Below, in pieces: positions 55,941 to 64,000 of a DNA stretch of 64,000 bases; position 1 is the first letter of the stretch; every line of letters begins with the position of its first letter. The translations under genes and the position numbers were made by a program. Source of the stretch: Massilia sp. PDC64 (lineage in GTDB: Bacteria; Pseudomonadota; Gammaproteobacteria; Burkholderiales; Burkholderiaceae_D); contig NZ_FMZS01000002.1 of assembly GCF_900101265.1 (NCBI RefSeq), forward strand, positions 372,001 to 436,000. The letters run 5' to 3'. The notes under the pieces are model-generated. The model was not told the DNA's origin. It searched no databases and was given only the letters and a program-made list of their open reading frames with translations.

Positions 55941-57164
55941 ATGAGCATGTTTGGACGCGTGATGCCGCCACTGGGCGCCATCGTCGTTGCCGCGGCACTG
56001 GCTGCCTGCGGCGGAGGAAGCACGATGCATGACCAGCAAGCCAGCCCCGGCATCGCGGTCGGCGAGCCGAACCCGGCCGCGCTGGCCACCGCCCCGTTCG
56101 TCGAGATGGCGCGCAATGCCGCCTGCGCCGAAACGAAGAACCGCCTGTACGTCATCGACGGCAAGCAAGTGTTCTGGGATCACGCCGGTCGCTGCGCAGA
56201 TGCGTCCTATGAGCAAGTTCTGTTCGGTAACAAGCCGGAAGCCCGCCTGTGCTCGTATGGCGACACGATCGCCGGACCGAAGACGTATTGCCAGGACGAG
56301 AGCGCCCGCACGCTGTTCGAGACGATCGTCAAGAATGCCGACCAGCCCGATCTCGGCCTGGGCAGCGGCCACAAGGTCGAACAGCTGAACTTCCTGCCGG
56401 CCGCCGGCACGGGCATCACGTTCGACACGGTGGTGAAGGACACGTTCTCGGGCGTGACGGCGCCCCAGACCGTTGTCGTCAAGGACCAGGCCGCCTGGGA
56501 CAAGCTGTGGGCCCAGCACACCGCCGGCCGCACGCCGGTGCCGACCCAGCCGAAGATCGATTTCACGCGCAAGATGCTCCTCGCCGTGTTCGCGGGCGAC
56601 TACGCCAGCGGTTGCCGCAGCATGGTCGTCGGCCGCGTGGCGGCGGGCGCCAGCAAGCTGGAAGTCGAGATCGACGAGCGCGACGTGACGCCGGTCGCCA
56701 TCTGCCTGCCCGTCGTGACCCAGCCGATGCAGGTCGTGGCCGTGGACCGTGTGGACGCCGACGTCGCCTTCAACAAGGTGGCTGCCTCGGACATCTTCTT
56801 CCAGACCGCGGACGCGACGAGCCTGTCGGGCGTCCACGACGCGCGCACCGTCGTCGTCAAGGACGAGGCTGCCTGGACCCGTCTGTGGAACGAGCACGCA
56901 CCGGGTCGCGCCAAGCCTGCCGTCGATTTCGCATCGCAGATGGTCGTCGGCGTATTCATGGGCAGCGGCGCCAACAGCTGCTACTCGACGGCCATCGACG
57001 GCATCCTGGGCACGGCCGACAAGATCCTCGTGCGCGAGGTGCGCTCCGTGCCGGGACCGGACATCATGTGCGCCATGCACGTGACGACGCCCGCCCACCT
57101 GGCCGTGATCCCGCGCAGCGATCTGCCGGTGGTATTCTCGACTGAAGTTGCGACGAGGCATTAA
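55941..57164 (+). CDS. Lipoprotein with duplicated PrcB-like domains
   Basis: This 407-aa protein is read from MSMFGRVMPPLG, with GAGAGGGAGAG upstream. The lipobox is LAAC (VVAAALAACGGGS). A cysteine-rich N-terminal half (ETKNRLY, RCADASYEQV) precedes two copies of a β-rich unit: TFDTVVKDTFSGV, PQTVVVKDQAAWDKLW, RKMLLAVFAG, and then SLSGVHDARTVVVKDEAAW, QMVVGVFMGSG. The repeated unit resembles the PrcB_C domain. Attached to the outer or inner membrane by lipid, it may bind other envelope proteins. The gene precedes MipA by 73 bp. Confidence 0.75.
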   Translation: MSMFGRVMPPLGAIVVAAALAACGGGSTMHDQQASPGIAVGEPNPAALATAPFVEMARNAACAETKNRLYVIDGKQVFWDHAGRCADASYEQVLFGNKPEARLCSYGDTIAGPKTYCQDESARTLFETIVKNADQPDLGLGSGHKVEQLNFLPAAGTGITFDTVVKDTFSGVTAPQTVVVKDQAAWDKLWAQHTAGRTPVPTQPKIDFTRKMLLAVFAGDYASGCRSMVVGRVAAGASKLEVEIDERDVTPVAICLPVVTQPMQVVAVDRVDADVAFNKVAASDIFFQTADATSLSGVHDARTVVVKDEAAWTRLWNEHAPGRAKPAVDFASQMVVGVFMGSGANSCYSTAIDGILGTADKILVREVRSVPGPDIMCAMHVTTPAHLAVIPRSDLPVVFSTEVATRH

Positions 57165-57237
57165 AGCAGGAAAGGATATGGGAGGAAGGAAGACAAGGAC
57201 GTAGAATGTTGTCTTCCCGAATCTTTTAACCCTGAAC

Positions 57238-58098
57238 ATGAACAAGCTTCTCTTCCTTGCGCTCAGCAGCGCCTGTGCCACGACGTGGGCCCAGACGCCG
57301 GCGACCAACCCCATGCCCGACGGCAGCCGCGACATGTACGTGGGCCTCGGCGTGCAGTCGGCGCCGCGCTGGGACGGGACGGGAAGCCGCAAGGTATCAG
57401 CGTTGCCGGTGCTCCAGATCCAATGGAGCAACGGCCTTTTTATTTCCGGCATGAGCGCCGGCATGCACCTGACGGACAGCCCGACGGTCGAATACGGTCC
57501 GCTGCTGGCCGTGCAGCCCGGCCGTGACGATTCCGGCACGGGCGGGTCCATCGACGGTATCGGCACCGCGGGCACGGCCCTGATCGGCCCCGTCCCGGAC
57601 CCGATCGACAAGCGCAACATGACGTCCACGGACTTGCATGGGATGAACAAGATCGGCGCGCGCCTGCAGGGCGGTGCCTTCGCGAACTATTACCTGACGC
57701 CGCAGTGGCGTCTGACGAGCAGCGTCCTGTACGGCGCCGGCAACGACCACGACGGCGCGCGCCTGGACCTGGGTGTGCAGCGGCTCGCGTTCGAGCTGGG
57801 CAGCCAGCACCGCGTGTCGGTGTCGGCGGGCGTCTCCATCGTGAACCGCAATTACAACCAGACGTATTTCGGCGTCTCGCGCGAAGAAGCGTCGCGCAGC
57901 CGTTTCTCGTACTACGAGGCGGGCGGCGGCCTGCAGGAGGCGCACGTCGGGGTGCGCTGGAACTGGGCCCTGTCGCCCTCGTGGATGCTGACGTCGAACC
58001 TGCAGGCCAAGGGCCTGCTGGGCAATGCCGCCAAGAGCCCGCTCGTCGAGCGGTCCACCAACCTGACGGTTTCGACCGCCTTCGCCTACCGGTTCTGA
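57238..58098 (+). CDS. MipA/OmpV-family outer membrane protein
   Basis: This 286-aa protein has a signal peptide (MNKLLFLALSSACATTWA). It has alternating β-strand patterns typical of OmpV (MYVGLGVQSAPRWDGTG, LFISGMSAGMHLTD) and ends with a Phe (STAFAYRF). These proteins bind MltA-like proteins or act as porin-like channels. A transcript start is expected in the 73 bp upstream. The next gene begins two bases after the stop. Confidence 0.88.
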   Translation: MNKLLFLALSSACATTWAQTPATNPMPDGSRDMYVGLGVQSAPRWDGTGSRKVSALPVLQIQWSNGLFISGMSAGMHLTDSPTVEYGPLLAVQPGRDDSGTGGSIDGIGTAGTALIGPVPDPIDKRNMTSTDLHGMNKIGARLQGGAFANYYLTPQWRLTSSVLYGAGNDHDGARLDLGVQRLAFELGSQHRVSVSAGVSIVNRNYNQTYFGVSREEASRSRFSYYEAGGGLQEAHVGVRWNWALSPSWMLTSNLQAKGLLGNAAKSPLVERSTNLTVSTAFAYRF

Positions 58099-58100
58099 CG

Positions 58101-58805
58101 ATGCGCGCATCCCGCCACCTCATCGCTGCCTTCGCCTCGCTGCTCGCGGTCGTTTCGACCGGCGCGCAAGCACAGGCACAGGCCGGCGAATGGGTGAGCT
58201 ACCGGGATGCGTACCGGGCCATGGTCCAGTTCGAGAAATACGGCGGCCCGAAGAATTTATTACAAAGCCAGTTGCAGGTGCAGTCGCGCGACCACGTCGG
58301 ACTCGGCGAGGGCGCCCAGCTTACGCTGACGGGCAAGACGACGCAGCTGAACCTGCCGCTGGACGCCCTCGGCCGCACCGTGTTCCCGCTGCAGAAAGCG
58401 GCCTACGACGAGAATGCGGCGCTCGTCCTGAACCGCAAGGGCATGCCGTTCGTGCTGCGCCCACAGGTGACGATCGCGCCGCGGGCCGACGGCCAGTACG
58501 ACGCCGCCGACCTGCGCACGGCCTGTGCCCAGGCGCTCGGCTTCGTGCGCTACGTGGACGCGTCGCAGCGCGCGCGCCAGTGCGCCGGCGTGCGCTTCGT
58601 GTTCCCGAAGAAGGAATCGGCCGGCGCCCGCCTGCGCCATGCGGAGGGCGGCGAGCAGGCGCTGCCCGTGACGTCCGGCGCCGCCTTCACGGGCGATCCG
58701 GACGAAGGGTTCCCCATCGTGACCTGGCGCTTCGGCACGGCGCCCGGACGCGCCCAGGTCATCACCTATAACGCGCCGCTGGCGATCGTCCCGATCTTCG
58801 AATAA
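58101..58805 (+). CDS. Secreted hypothetical protein following the MipA gene
   Basis: This 234-aa protein has a signal peptide (HLIAAFASLLAVVSTGAQA). The mature part contains WVSYRDAYRAMVQFEKYGGP, a β-rich core and two cysteines (RTACAQAL and RQCAGVRF). Its start lies two bases after the MipA stop, implying a shared mRNA. I do not recognise the family. It could be a periplasmic binding partner of the MipA protein. Confidence 0.75.
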   Translation: MRASRHLIAAFASLLAVVSTGAQAQAQAGEWVSYRDAYRAMVQFEKYGGPKNLLQSQLQVQSRDHVGLGEGAQLTLTGKTTQLNLPLDALGRTVFPLQKAAYDENAALVLNRKGMPFVLRPQVTIAPRADGQYDAADLRTACAQALGFVRYVDASQRARQCAGVRFVFPKKESAGARLRHAEGGEQALPVTSGAAFTGDPDEGFPIVTWRFGTAPGRAQVITYNAPLAIVPIFE

Positions 58806-58844
58806 CGCGGTATGCTCGTCCGGTAGCATACAATAAGGACGACA

Positions 58845-59591
58845 ATGAACAAGACCATCCTGATCACGGGCGCGAGCCGCGGCATCGGCGCCGCCTGCGC
58901 GCTGCTCGCCGCACGGCGCCGGTACACGGTTTGCGTGAATTACCGGGACAACGAAGAGGCGGCACGTGCCGTCGTGCAAGCCATCGAAGCGGCCGGCGGG
59001 CAGGCGTTCGCGGTGGCCGCCGACGTGGCCGACGAAACGGACGTCGCGCGCCTGTTCGCGGCCGTCGACGCCCGCTGCGGCCGGCTCGACGCCCTCGTCA
59101 ACAACGCCGGCATCCTCGCGCGCCAGACGCGGGTCGAACACATGGACGCCGCGCGCATCAACCGCATCTTCTCCACGAACGTCACGGGCAGCTTCCTGTG
59201 CGCGCGCGAAGCGGTGCGGCGCATGTCGACCCGGCATGGCGGCCACGGCGGGGCGATCGTGAATGTATCGTCGCGCGCGGCCGTGCTCGGGTCCGCCAAC
59301 GAATACGTCGATTACGCCGCGTCGAAGGCGGCCGTGGATGCGCTGACGATCGGCTTGGCGAAGGAGGTGGCGCAGGAGGGAATCCGCGTGAACGGCGTGC
59401 GACCGGGCCTGATCGACACGGACATGCACGCCAGCGGCGGCGAACCGGGCCGCATCCAGCGCCTGCAATCGTCCGTGCCGATGGCGCGCGGCGGCACGGC
59501 GGACGAAGTGGCGGCCGCCGTGCTGTGGCTGCTGTCCGACGAGGCGTCGTATGCGACCGGCACGTTCATCGACGTGTCGGGCGGACGCTAG
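58845..59591 (+). CDS. Short-chain dehydrogenase/reductase
   Basis: This 248-aa protein has TILITGASRGIGAACAL (nucleotide binding), VNNAGILARQ, YAASKAAVDALTIG (Tyr/Lys catalytic pair) and RPGLIDTDMHASGGEPGRI. It is of standard length for a classical SDR; substrate is unknown. It converges with the RstA-like gene, with only 3 bases between stop codons. It probably has its own promoter upstream. Confidence 0.92.
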   Translation: MNKTILITGASRGIGAACALLAARRRYTVCVNYRDNEEAARAVVQAIEAAGGQAFAVAADVADETDVARLFAAVDARCGRLDALVNNAGILARQTRVEHMDAARINRIFSTNVTGSFLCAREAVRRMSTRHGGHGGAIVNVSSRAAVLGSANEYVDYAASKAAVDALTIGLAKEVAQEGIRVNGVRPGLIDTDMHASGGEPGRIQRLQSSVPMARGGTADEVAAAVLWLLSDEASYATGTFIDVSGGR

Positions 59592-59594
59592 GTT

Positions 59595-60281
59595 TCAGTT
59601 CCAGGCCGACGGGGAGAACAGATAGCCTTCGCCCCACACCGTCTTGATCTTCTCGGACAGGTTGTCGTCGAACTTGCGGCGCAGCTTGGAGATGCAGTTG
59701 TCGATGCTGCGGTCGAGGCCGTCGAACTCGATGCCGCGCATCTTCTTGAGCAGCTCGTCGCGCGACAGCACGCGGCCGGCGGCCTCGGCCAGTACGAGCA
59801 GCAGCTTGTATTCGGTATTGCTGAGCACGCACGGCTGGCCGCGCCACGTGACGCTGCGGTCGCTCGTCATGATGCGCAGCGCGCCGAACTCGAGCACGCG
59901 GGAATCCGTGACCGTCTTCGTCTGCGTGCGGCGCAGCAGGGCGCGCAGGCGCGCCAGCAGTACGCGCGGCTGCACGGGCTTGTTGACGAAGTCGTCCGCA
60001 CCCTGTTCCAGGCCCGAGACTTCATCGTAGGTATCTTCGCGCGCCGTGAGGATCAGGATCGGCACGTCGGACACGTCCCGGATCTGGCGGCACACGACCA
60101 TGCCGTCCATGCCGGGCAGCATGAGGTCGAGCACGACGATGTCCGGCGCGGCCGTCTTGAAGTGTTCCAGCGCGGCGTCGCCCCGCGTGACGAGGTCGAC
60201 CGAGAATTCATAGCCGGACAGGTATTCCGTCACCAGTTCCGCGAGGCGCGGATCGTCTTCCACCAACAGTACGCGATACAT
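59595..60281 (-). CDS. RstA-like OmpR-family response regulator
   Basis: This 228-aa protein has a receiver with phosphoacceptor Asp in DIVVLDLMLPGMDG and a Lys in NKPVQPR. The C-terminal winged helix has the wHTH signature NTEYKLLLVLAEAAG and IDNCISKLRRKF. It probably pairs with the histidine kinase at 54351-55718. The promoter region (60282-60400) is AT-rich. Confidence 0.93.
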   Translation of the reverse strand: MYRVLLVEDDPRLAELVTEYLSGYEFSVDLVTRGDAALEHFKTAAPDIVVLDLMLPGMDGMVVCRQIRDVSDVPILILTAREDTYDEVSGLEQGADDFVNKPVQPRVLLARLRALLRRTQTKTVTDSRVLEFGALRIMTSDRSVTWRGQPCVLSNTEYKLLLVLAEAAGRVLSRDELLKKMRGIEFDGLDRSIDNCISKLRRKFDDNLSEKIKTVWGEGYLFSPSAWN

Positions 60282-60470
60282 GATGTTCTCCTTGAGCCCG
60301 ACATTTTATAAGAGCGGGCAAGGTTGGAGCATGTTTGGTGGGTAGGCAAGACAAAATCGTACAGTTTTGAGACAAAACTGGCGGTTTGCCATCGCCGTGG
60401 CGCGGCTGGGCGACTTGGCCGCCACAGGTGATGGCGCAGACGTCCGTACCTCTTCAGCACGGTGCGATTG

Positions 60471-61373
60471 CTACCATCTCAGACGAGGTGGCGACTGTGG
60501 GATTTGGTTCCCATGAAAATACGATGTCTTCAAACTATCTTTTATATAGCCAGGAATATTTTCCATCACGTAATCAAGCTCGTCTTGGGCATCGCCCATG
60601 TTTTCCGAGCCTTGAGGAAACCCGGCAGCATTTCGCGCAAACAGGACAGCAAGAACATCACCGAAAGCGAGTATTTCCTTGGGCGACAGGGAATGATCTA
60701 TGGTCACCGGTTTTTCGATACACAGCGAACCGAACATTCGATCTATCATCTCGACCAGGACCTTCTTTTCCCGCTGCTCGAAGTCGGTCTTCTTTTTCCA
60801 AAATTCGCTGGTCCCGGTGTCGAGGATCATGACTTTATAGGTCGATGCAGCGGGGACCCAACTTCGTGTCAGAGGCGGACTGACATAGCCATGTGGCGGC
60901 GTGGCGAGCATGACGTTTCCGGCGTGGGGATCCCCGTGATAAATCCCTTGGTCATACAGATGTAGCATCGAGGCCGAGTACTGAGTCCAAATGCGCACGC
61001 GATCAAGAGGGGAAGCGGGGGTCGTAAGCCATTTTTTCAAGGATTGTCCCTCTACGTATTCCATGATGGCGTAGGGTACATTCCTGATCTGGTCGAACAA
61101 AAACACCGGCACGAAATTGTGATGGCGTATGTTCGCAAGCTTTTTTATCTCGCCCAGTGCGCGACAACCCGCATCCGTGATGAGGTTATTCCACACCTTG
61201 ATCGCAACCTGTCGTCCTAGCGTATTGTCCTCCGCAAGAAACACATTTCCATTGAAGCCGACGCCAAGCTCCCGTACGAATTTGAAGCCGGGAACAGCAA
61301 ACAATTCTTTATTTCTCAGCAGTTCGCCACTCGGCGTGATTTGATAATCGATCAGAATTTTTGTTCTTTTCAT
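60471..61373 (-). CDS. Orphan protein-kinase-like protein
   Basis: This 300-aa protein is read from MKRTKILIDYQITPSG; the extra upstream codons to 61484 contain a hydrophobic stretch but run across a putative terminator hairpin. Kinase elements: glycine loop ELGVGFNGNVFL, ATP lysine Lys59 (QVAIKVW), Glu75, catalytic loop HGDPHAGN (Asp148, Asn153) and metal-binding Asp185 in ILDTGTS, where DTG replaces DFG. The HGDPHxGN loop resembles ABC1/RIO-type kinases. No transmembrane or partner domain is present. Function unknown; AT-richer than neighbours, so possibly acquired. Confidence 0.8.
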   Translation of the reverse strand: MKRTKILIDYQITPSGELLRNKELFAVPGFKFVRELGVGFNGNVFLAEDNTLGRQVAIKVWNNLITDAGCRALGEIKKLANIRHHNFVPVFLFDQIRNVPYAIMEYVEGQSLKKWLTTPASPLDRVRIWTQYSASMLHLYDQGIYHGDPHAGNVMLATPPHGYVSPPLTRSWVPAASTYKVMILDTGTSEFWKKKTDFEQREKKVLVEMIDRMFGSLCIEKPVTIDHSLSPKEILAFGDVLAVLFARNAAGFPQGSENMGDAQDELDYVMENIPGYIKDSLKTSYFHGNQIPQSPPRLRW

Positions 61374-61447
61374 GAAGTGGACGTCCAGAAAGAATGATGA
61401 GTCGTACAGCAGGCAGCGTGAAGGTGCGTAAAAAGCGATGGCCAAAA

Positions 61448-61475
61448 TAAGCACAGCCCGCAGAAGCGGGCTGTG
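61448..61475 (-). terminator. Terminator of sodB
   Basis: The stem CACAGCCCGC / GCGGGCTGTG with loop TTCT (61450-61473) is followed on the minus strand by a T-rich TTATTTTG. It lies about 80 bp after the sodB stop codon. Confidence 0.75.
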
Positions 61476-61554
61476 ACACATCAAACTTGACAGATGTTTC
61501 GATCCTGTCAGACGACGTCGCGTCTAATTTTGACGAAACAACCTGCTGTCGAGT

Positions 61555-62133
61555 TTACGCGAAGTTCTTGTTCACGAAGTCCCAGTTAACGACGTTCCAC
61601 CATGCCTCGACGAACTTCGGACGGGCGTTGCGGTAGTCGATGTAGTAGGCGTGTTCCCAGACGTCGCAGGTCAGCAGGGCCACGTTGTCGGTGGTCAGCG
61701 GGGTGCCAGCGTTCGAGGTGTTGACGATGTCGACGGTGCCGTCCGTCTTTTTCACCAGCCAGGTCCAGCCCGAACCGAAGTTGCCGACGGCCGACTTCTG
61801 GAATTCTTCCTTGAACTTGTCGAACGAACCCCACTTGGCGTTGATCGCATCGGCGACCGGGCCGGTCGGGGCGCCGCCGCCGTTCGGGGTCATGCAGTTC
61901 CAGAAGAAGGTGTGGTTCCACACCTGGGCCGAGTTGTTGAAAATGCCGCCCTGCGATTTCTTGATGATCTCTTCCAGCGACAGGTTTTCGAACTCGGTGC
62001 CCTTGATCAGGTTGTTCAGGTTGGTGACGTAGGCCTGATGGTGCTTGCCGTAGTGGTATTCCAGCGTCTCGGCCGAGATGTGCGGCTGCAGGGCGTCCTT
62101 AGCGTACGGCAGTGGGGGCAGGGTATGTTCCAT
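61555..62133 (-). CDS. sodB: Iron superoxide dismutase
   Basis: This 192-aa protein has the expected length and the metal ligand regions [22 protein letters not shown], and [13 protein letters not shown]. It dismutates superoxide in the cytoplasm. The FGSGWTWLV and NWDFVNKNF segments are typical of the Fe/Mn family; metal preference cannot be fixed by sequence alone, but this form is usually the iron one. RBS GGAACAAGAC precedes the ATG. Confidence 0.96.
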   Translation of the reverse strand: MEHTLPPLPYAKDALQPHISAETLEYHYGKHHQAYVTNLNNLIKGTEFENLSLEEIIKKSQGGIFNNSAQVWNHTFFWNCMTPNGGGAPTGPVADAINAKWGSFDKFKEEFQKSAVGNFGSGWTWLVKKTDGTVDIVNTSNAGTPLTTDNVALLTCDVWEHAYYIDYRNARPKFVEAWWNVVNWDFVNKNFA

Positions 62134-62253
62134 GTCTTGTTCCTTAAAAGTTGACGGGAGACTCGAGAGTCTCTGCGGTACATCAATTCGGGCGCTTATT
62201 CTAAACCGGTTAGCTAAACGTTGCAGATATGACTTTGCGAATACATCAGATTG

Positions 62254-63642
62254 TCATTCGAGTAAGTCCTGTACGCCGGCCACGCTGACCTCGGCGCTGC
62301 CTTCCGCCAGGCGGATGCGCAACACGTCGCGCGGCTTGATCTGGCCCGGCGCATGTAGAACTTTACCTTTCGCATTGCTGACGATCGCATAGCCGCGCTC
62401 CAGCGTGCGCTGCGGGTTCAGCAGTTCCAGCTGCGCCGCCAGGGCGTTCAATGCCTCGCGCCGCGCGCGCAACTGGTTGCCGACGCTGGCCACCAGGTGG
62501 CGCCGGTCGGATTCCAGCCGCGTACGCAGCCCGCTCCAGTCCGGGCGATGGCGGGCCCAGCGCTGTTGCAGCTGTGCCAGCAACAAGCCATGCCGGTTCA
62601 CCGGCGCACGGACGGCATGCGTGAGACTGCTGGCCATGCCAAGAAGTTTCAGGCGCTGGTGCTGGATCTGGCTCGACGGGCTCAGCAGGCGGCGCGACAG
62701 GTTGTCGAGCCCCTGGCTGGCGTCGGACAGGACGCGGTCCATCGCGCGGCGCAGGTCGCCCGCGTCCGCCTGCAGGGATGCGAGCCAGTCCGCGCGCGCC
62801 GTCGCGGCGAGCTCGGCGGCGGCCGTCGGCGTGGCGGCGCGCAGGTCGGCGGCGAAGTCGGCGATGGTGAAATCCGTCTCGTGGCCCACGCCCGAGATCA
62901 CGGGCATGCTGCACGCCGCGATCGCGCGCGCGACGGCTTCCTCGTTGAAGCTCCACAGGTCTTCGATCGAGCCCCCGCCGCGGCACACGATCAGCACGTC
63001 CACTTCGCGCCGGTACGACGCGATGGCAATGGCCTCGGCGATCTTCTGCGCGGCCAGCTGGCCTTGGACGGGCGCCGGATACAGCACGACGCGCACGTGC
63101 GGCACGCGCCGCTTGAGGGCCGTCAGCACGTCGCGCAGCGCGGCCGCCTGCGGGCTCGTGACGATGCCCACCGTGCGCGCGAACAGCGGCAGGGAACGCT
63201 TGCGGGCTTCGTCGAACAGGCCCTCGGCCCCCAGCTTTTCCTTCAGGCGCATGAACGCTTCGTACAACGCGCCCACGCCGGCGCGGCGGATCGCTTCCAC
63301 GTTGATCTGGTAATCGCCCCGTGCGCCGTACAGCGTGACGAGGGCGCGCACCTCGACCTTGTCGCCTTCGCGCGGGGTAAAGCCCGCGTACTGGGCGCGG
63401 CCGCGGAACATGACGGCGCGCACCTGGGCCGCGTCGTCCTTCAGCGTGAAATACCAGTGGCCACTGGCCGCGCGCGTGAAATTCGAGATCTCGCCGCCGA
63501 TCCACACGAGGGGAAAGGTGCGCTCCAGCAGGCGCGCGACCTGCTGGTTGAGGGCCGTGACGGTCAGTACGGGCGGGGCGGCATAGGCCGGATCGGCGTC
63601 TTCGGTGGGGAACATAGGGTTGAGCTGGTTTGAACTGTCCAC
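62254..63642 (-). CDS. xseA: Exodeoxyribonuclease VII large subunit
   Basis: This 462-aa protein has an N-terminal OB fold ([19 protein letters not shown]), the catalytic core with [15 protein letters not shown] and [17 protein letters not shown], then coiled-coil segments. With XseB it degrades single-stranded DNA. The small-subunit gene is not in this window. The ATG is at 63642. Transcription proceeds away from the 358-bp non-coding end of the window. Confidence 0.96.
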   Translation of the reverse strand: MDSSNQLNPMFPTEDADPAYAAPPVLTVTALNQQVARLLERTFPLVWIGGEISNFTRAASGHWYFTLKDDAAQVRAVMFRGRAQYAGFTPREGDKVEVRALVTLYGARGDYQINVEAIRRAGVGALYEAFMRLKEKLGAEGLFDEARKRSLPLFARTVGIVTSPQAAALRDVLTALKRRVPHVRVVLYPAPVQGQLAAQKIAEAIAIASYRREVDVLIVCRGGGSIEDLWSFNEEAVARAIAACSMPVISGVGHETDFTIADFAADLRAATPTAAAELAATARADWLASLQADAGDLRRAMDRVLSDASQGLDNLSRRLLSPSSQIQHQRLKLLGMASSLTHAVRAPVNRHGLLLAQLQQRWARHRPDWSGLRTRLESDRRHLVASVGNQLRARREALNALAAQLELLNPQRTLERGYAIVSNAKGKVLHAPGQIKPRDVLRIRLAEGSAEVSVAGVQDLLE

Positions 63643-64000
63643 AAAAACATGGCTGCGCGCAGTGTAAGATACATCTGCTGTAGAACAACAAGTAGTTTTT
63701 GTAAACGCCTGATTTTTATAGTAAAACGACGCTGCTCGATTTCAATGCAGCAACCAAATTGCCTTATGGATCAATGGCTTGAGTGCATCTTCGGATACTT
63801 GGCCACAATCTTATCCACAGTTTATGTGTGAAAGTGGACAAGTCGGCGGTGCTCAAAAATTCAGCGTGAATATATTTTCCTAGAGCAATCAAACACTTAG
63901 GATGCTGTCCCGGCTCTTGCTCACATCGTTTTCCACAGTTTGTGTGAACAGAGGCCCTTCGGCGCGGGGCCGCAGGACCGGTTGTCCACTGCCTAAAAAA
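63643..64000. other. Non-coding end with DnaA-box-like repeats
   Basis: There is no credible gene in these 358 bp. It is AT-rich in the middle (63700-63890). Two similar units, TTATCCACAGTTTATGTGTGAA (63811) and TTTTCCACAGTTTGTGTGAA (63929), each begin with a DnaA-box-like TTATCCACA or one-mismatch form. A promoter for xseA should lie near 63643-63720. Function of the repeats is unclear. Confidence 0.55.

Noticed and set aside
63643..64000. Chromosomal origin of replication
   Set aside because: Only two good DnaA-like boxes, no dnaA, rpmH or gidA/mnmG-type neighbours and no clear AT-rich unwinding repeats.

Overview
The window looks like a chromosomal segment of a GC-rich betaproteobacterium of the Oxalobacteraceae (Massilia/Janthinobacterium-like). 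The evidence is gene order: gyrA, a DUF2059 gene, serC-pheA-hisC-tyrA-aroA-cmk-rpsA-ihfB, then lapA-lapB-ugd-hldA and cysM, in the arrangement typical of Burkholderiales. The family assignment is an inference from protein content; no database search was possible.

Region 1 (1 to about 10,260) is accessory DNA, visibly AT-richer than the rest. It is an integrative element inserted at the 3' end of the tmRNA gene ssrA (10244-10601, minus strand). A 24-bp direct repeat lies at 337-360 and 10237-10260, exactly 9,900 bp apart. The element carries a tyrosine integrase next to ssrA, a serine recombinase with a cluster of repeated motifs upstream, a possible replication/DNA-binding module (3888-5791), a Cro/CI-type regulator, a small secreted protein, a NACHT-type STAND NTPase (6728-8545) and a tight three-gene operon: a predicted PD-(D/E)xK nuclease with DUF3427-like and DUF3883-like parts, a HIT protein and a HEPN-like protein. 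The NACHT gene and the operon are the best candidates for an undescribed defence system. Left of the outer repeat lies a decayed, frameshifted relative of the same integrase, so a second element had integrated at the same site earlier.

Region 2 (10.6-34.3 kb) is core housekeeping: a glycine-zipper envelope protein, gph, ubiG and an OmpA-like protein on the minus strand; gyrA; aromatic amino acid, serine and histidine biosynthesis genes; cmk; rpsA; ihfB; a large patatin-like protein inserted before lapAB; sugar-nucleotide genes for LPS; a ComEA-like protein; and cysM.

Region 3 (34.4-50.2 kb) contains an HTH protein, a minus-strand operon moxR-DUF58-tgpA-mltB with overlapping genes, a histone-deacetylase-like amidohydrolase, a duplicated pair of secreted hydrolase-like proteins followed by a membrane-anchored protein, the ribosome-assembly GTPase ylqF/rbgA, a class III extradiol dioxygenase and an M1-type peptidase with a partner membrane protein.

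Region 4 (50.2-64 kb) contains a cobalamin riboswitch and a BtuB-like receptor, two DsbA-type oxidoreductases flanking a small membrane protein, an RstB-like kinase and an RstA-like regulator separated by four envelope and metabolic genes, an orphan protein-kinase-like gene, sodB and xseA. The final 358 bp hold no gene but carry two DnaA-box-like repeats.
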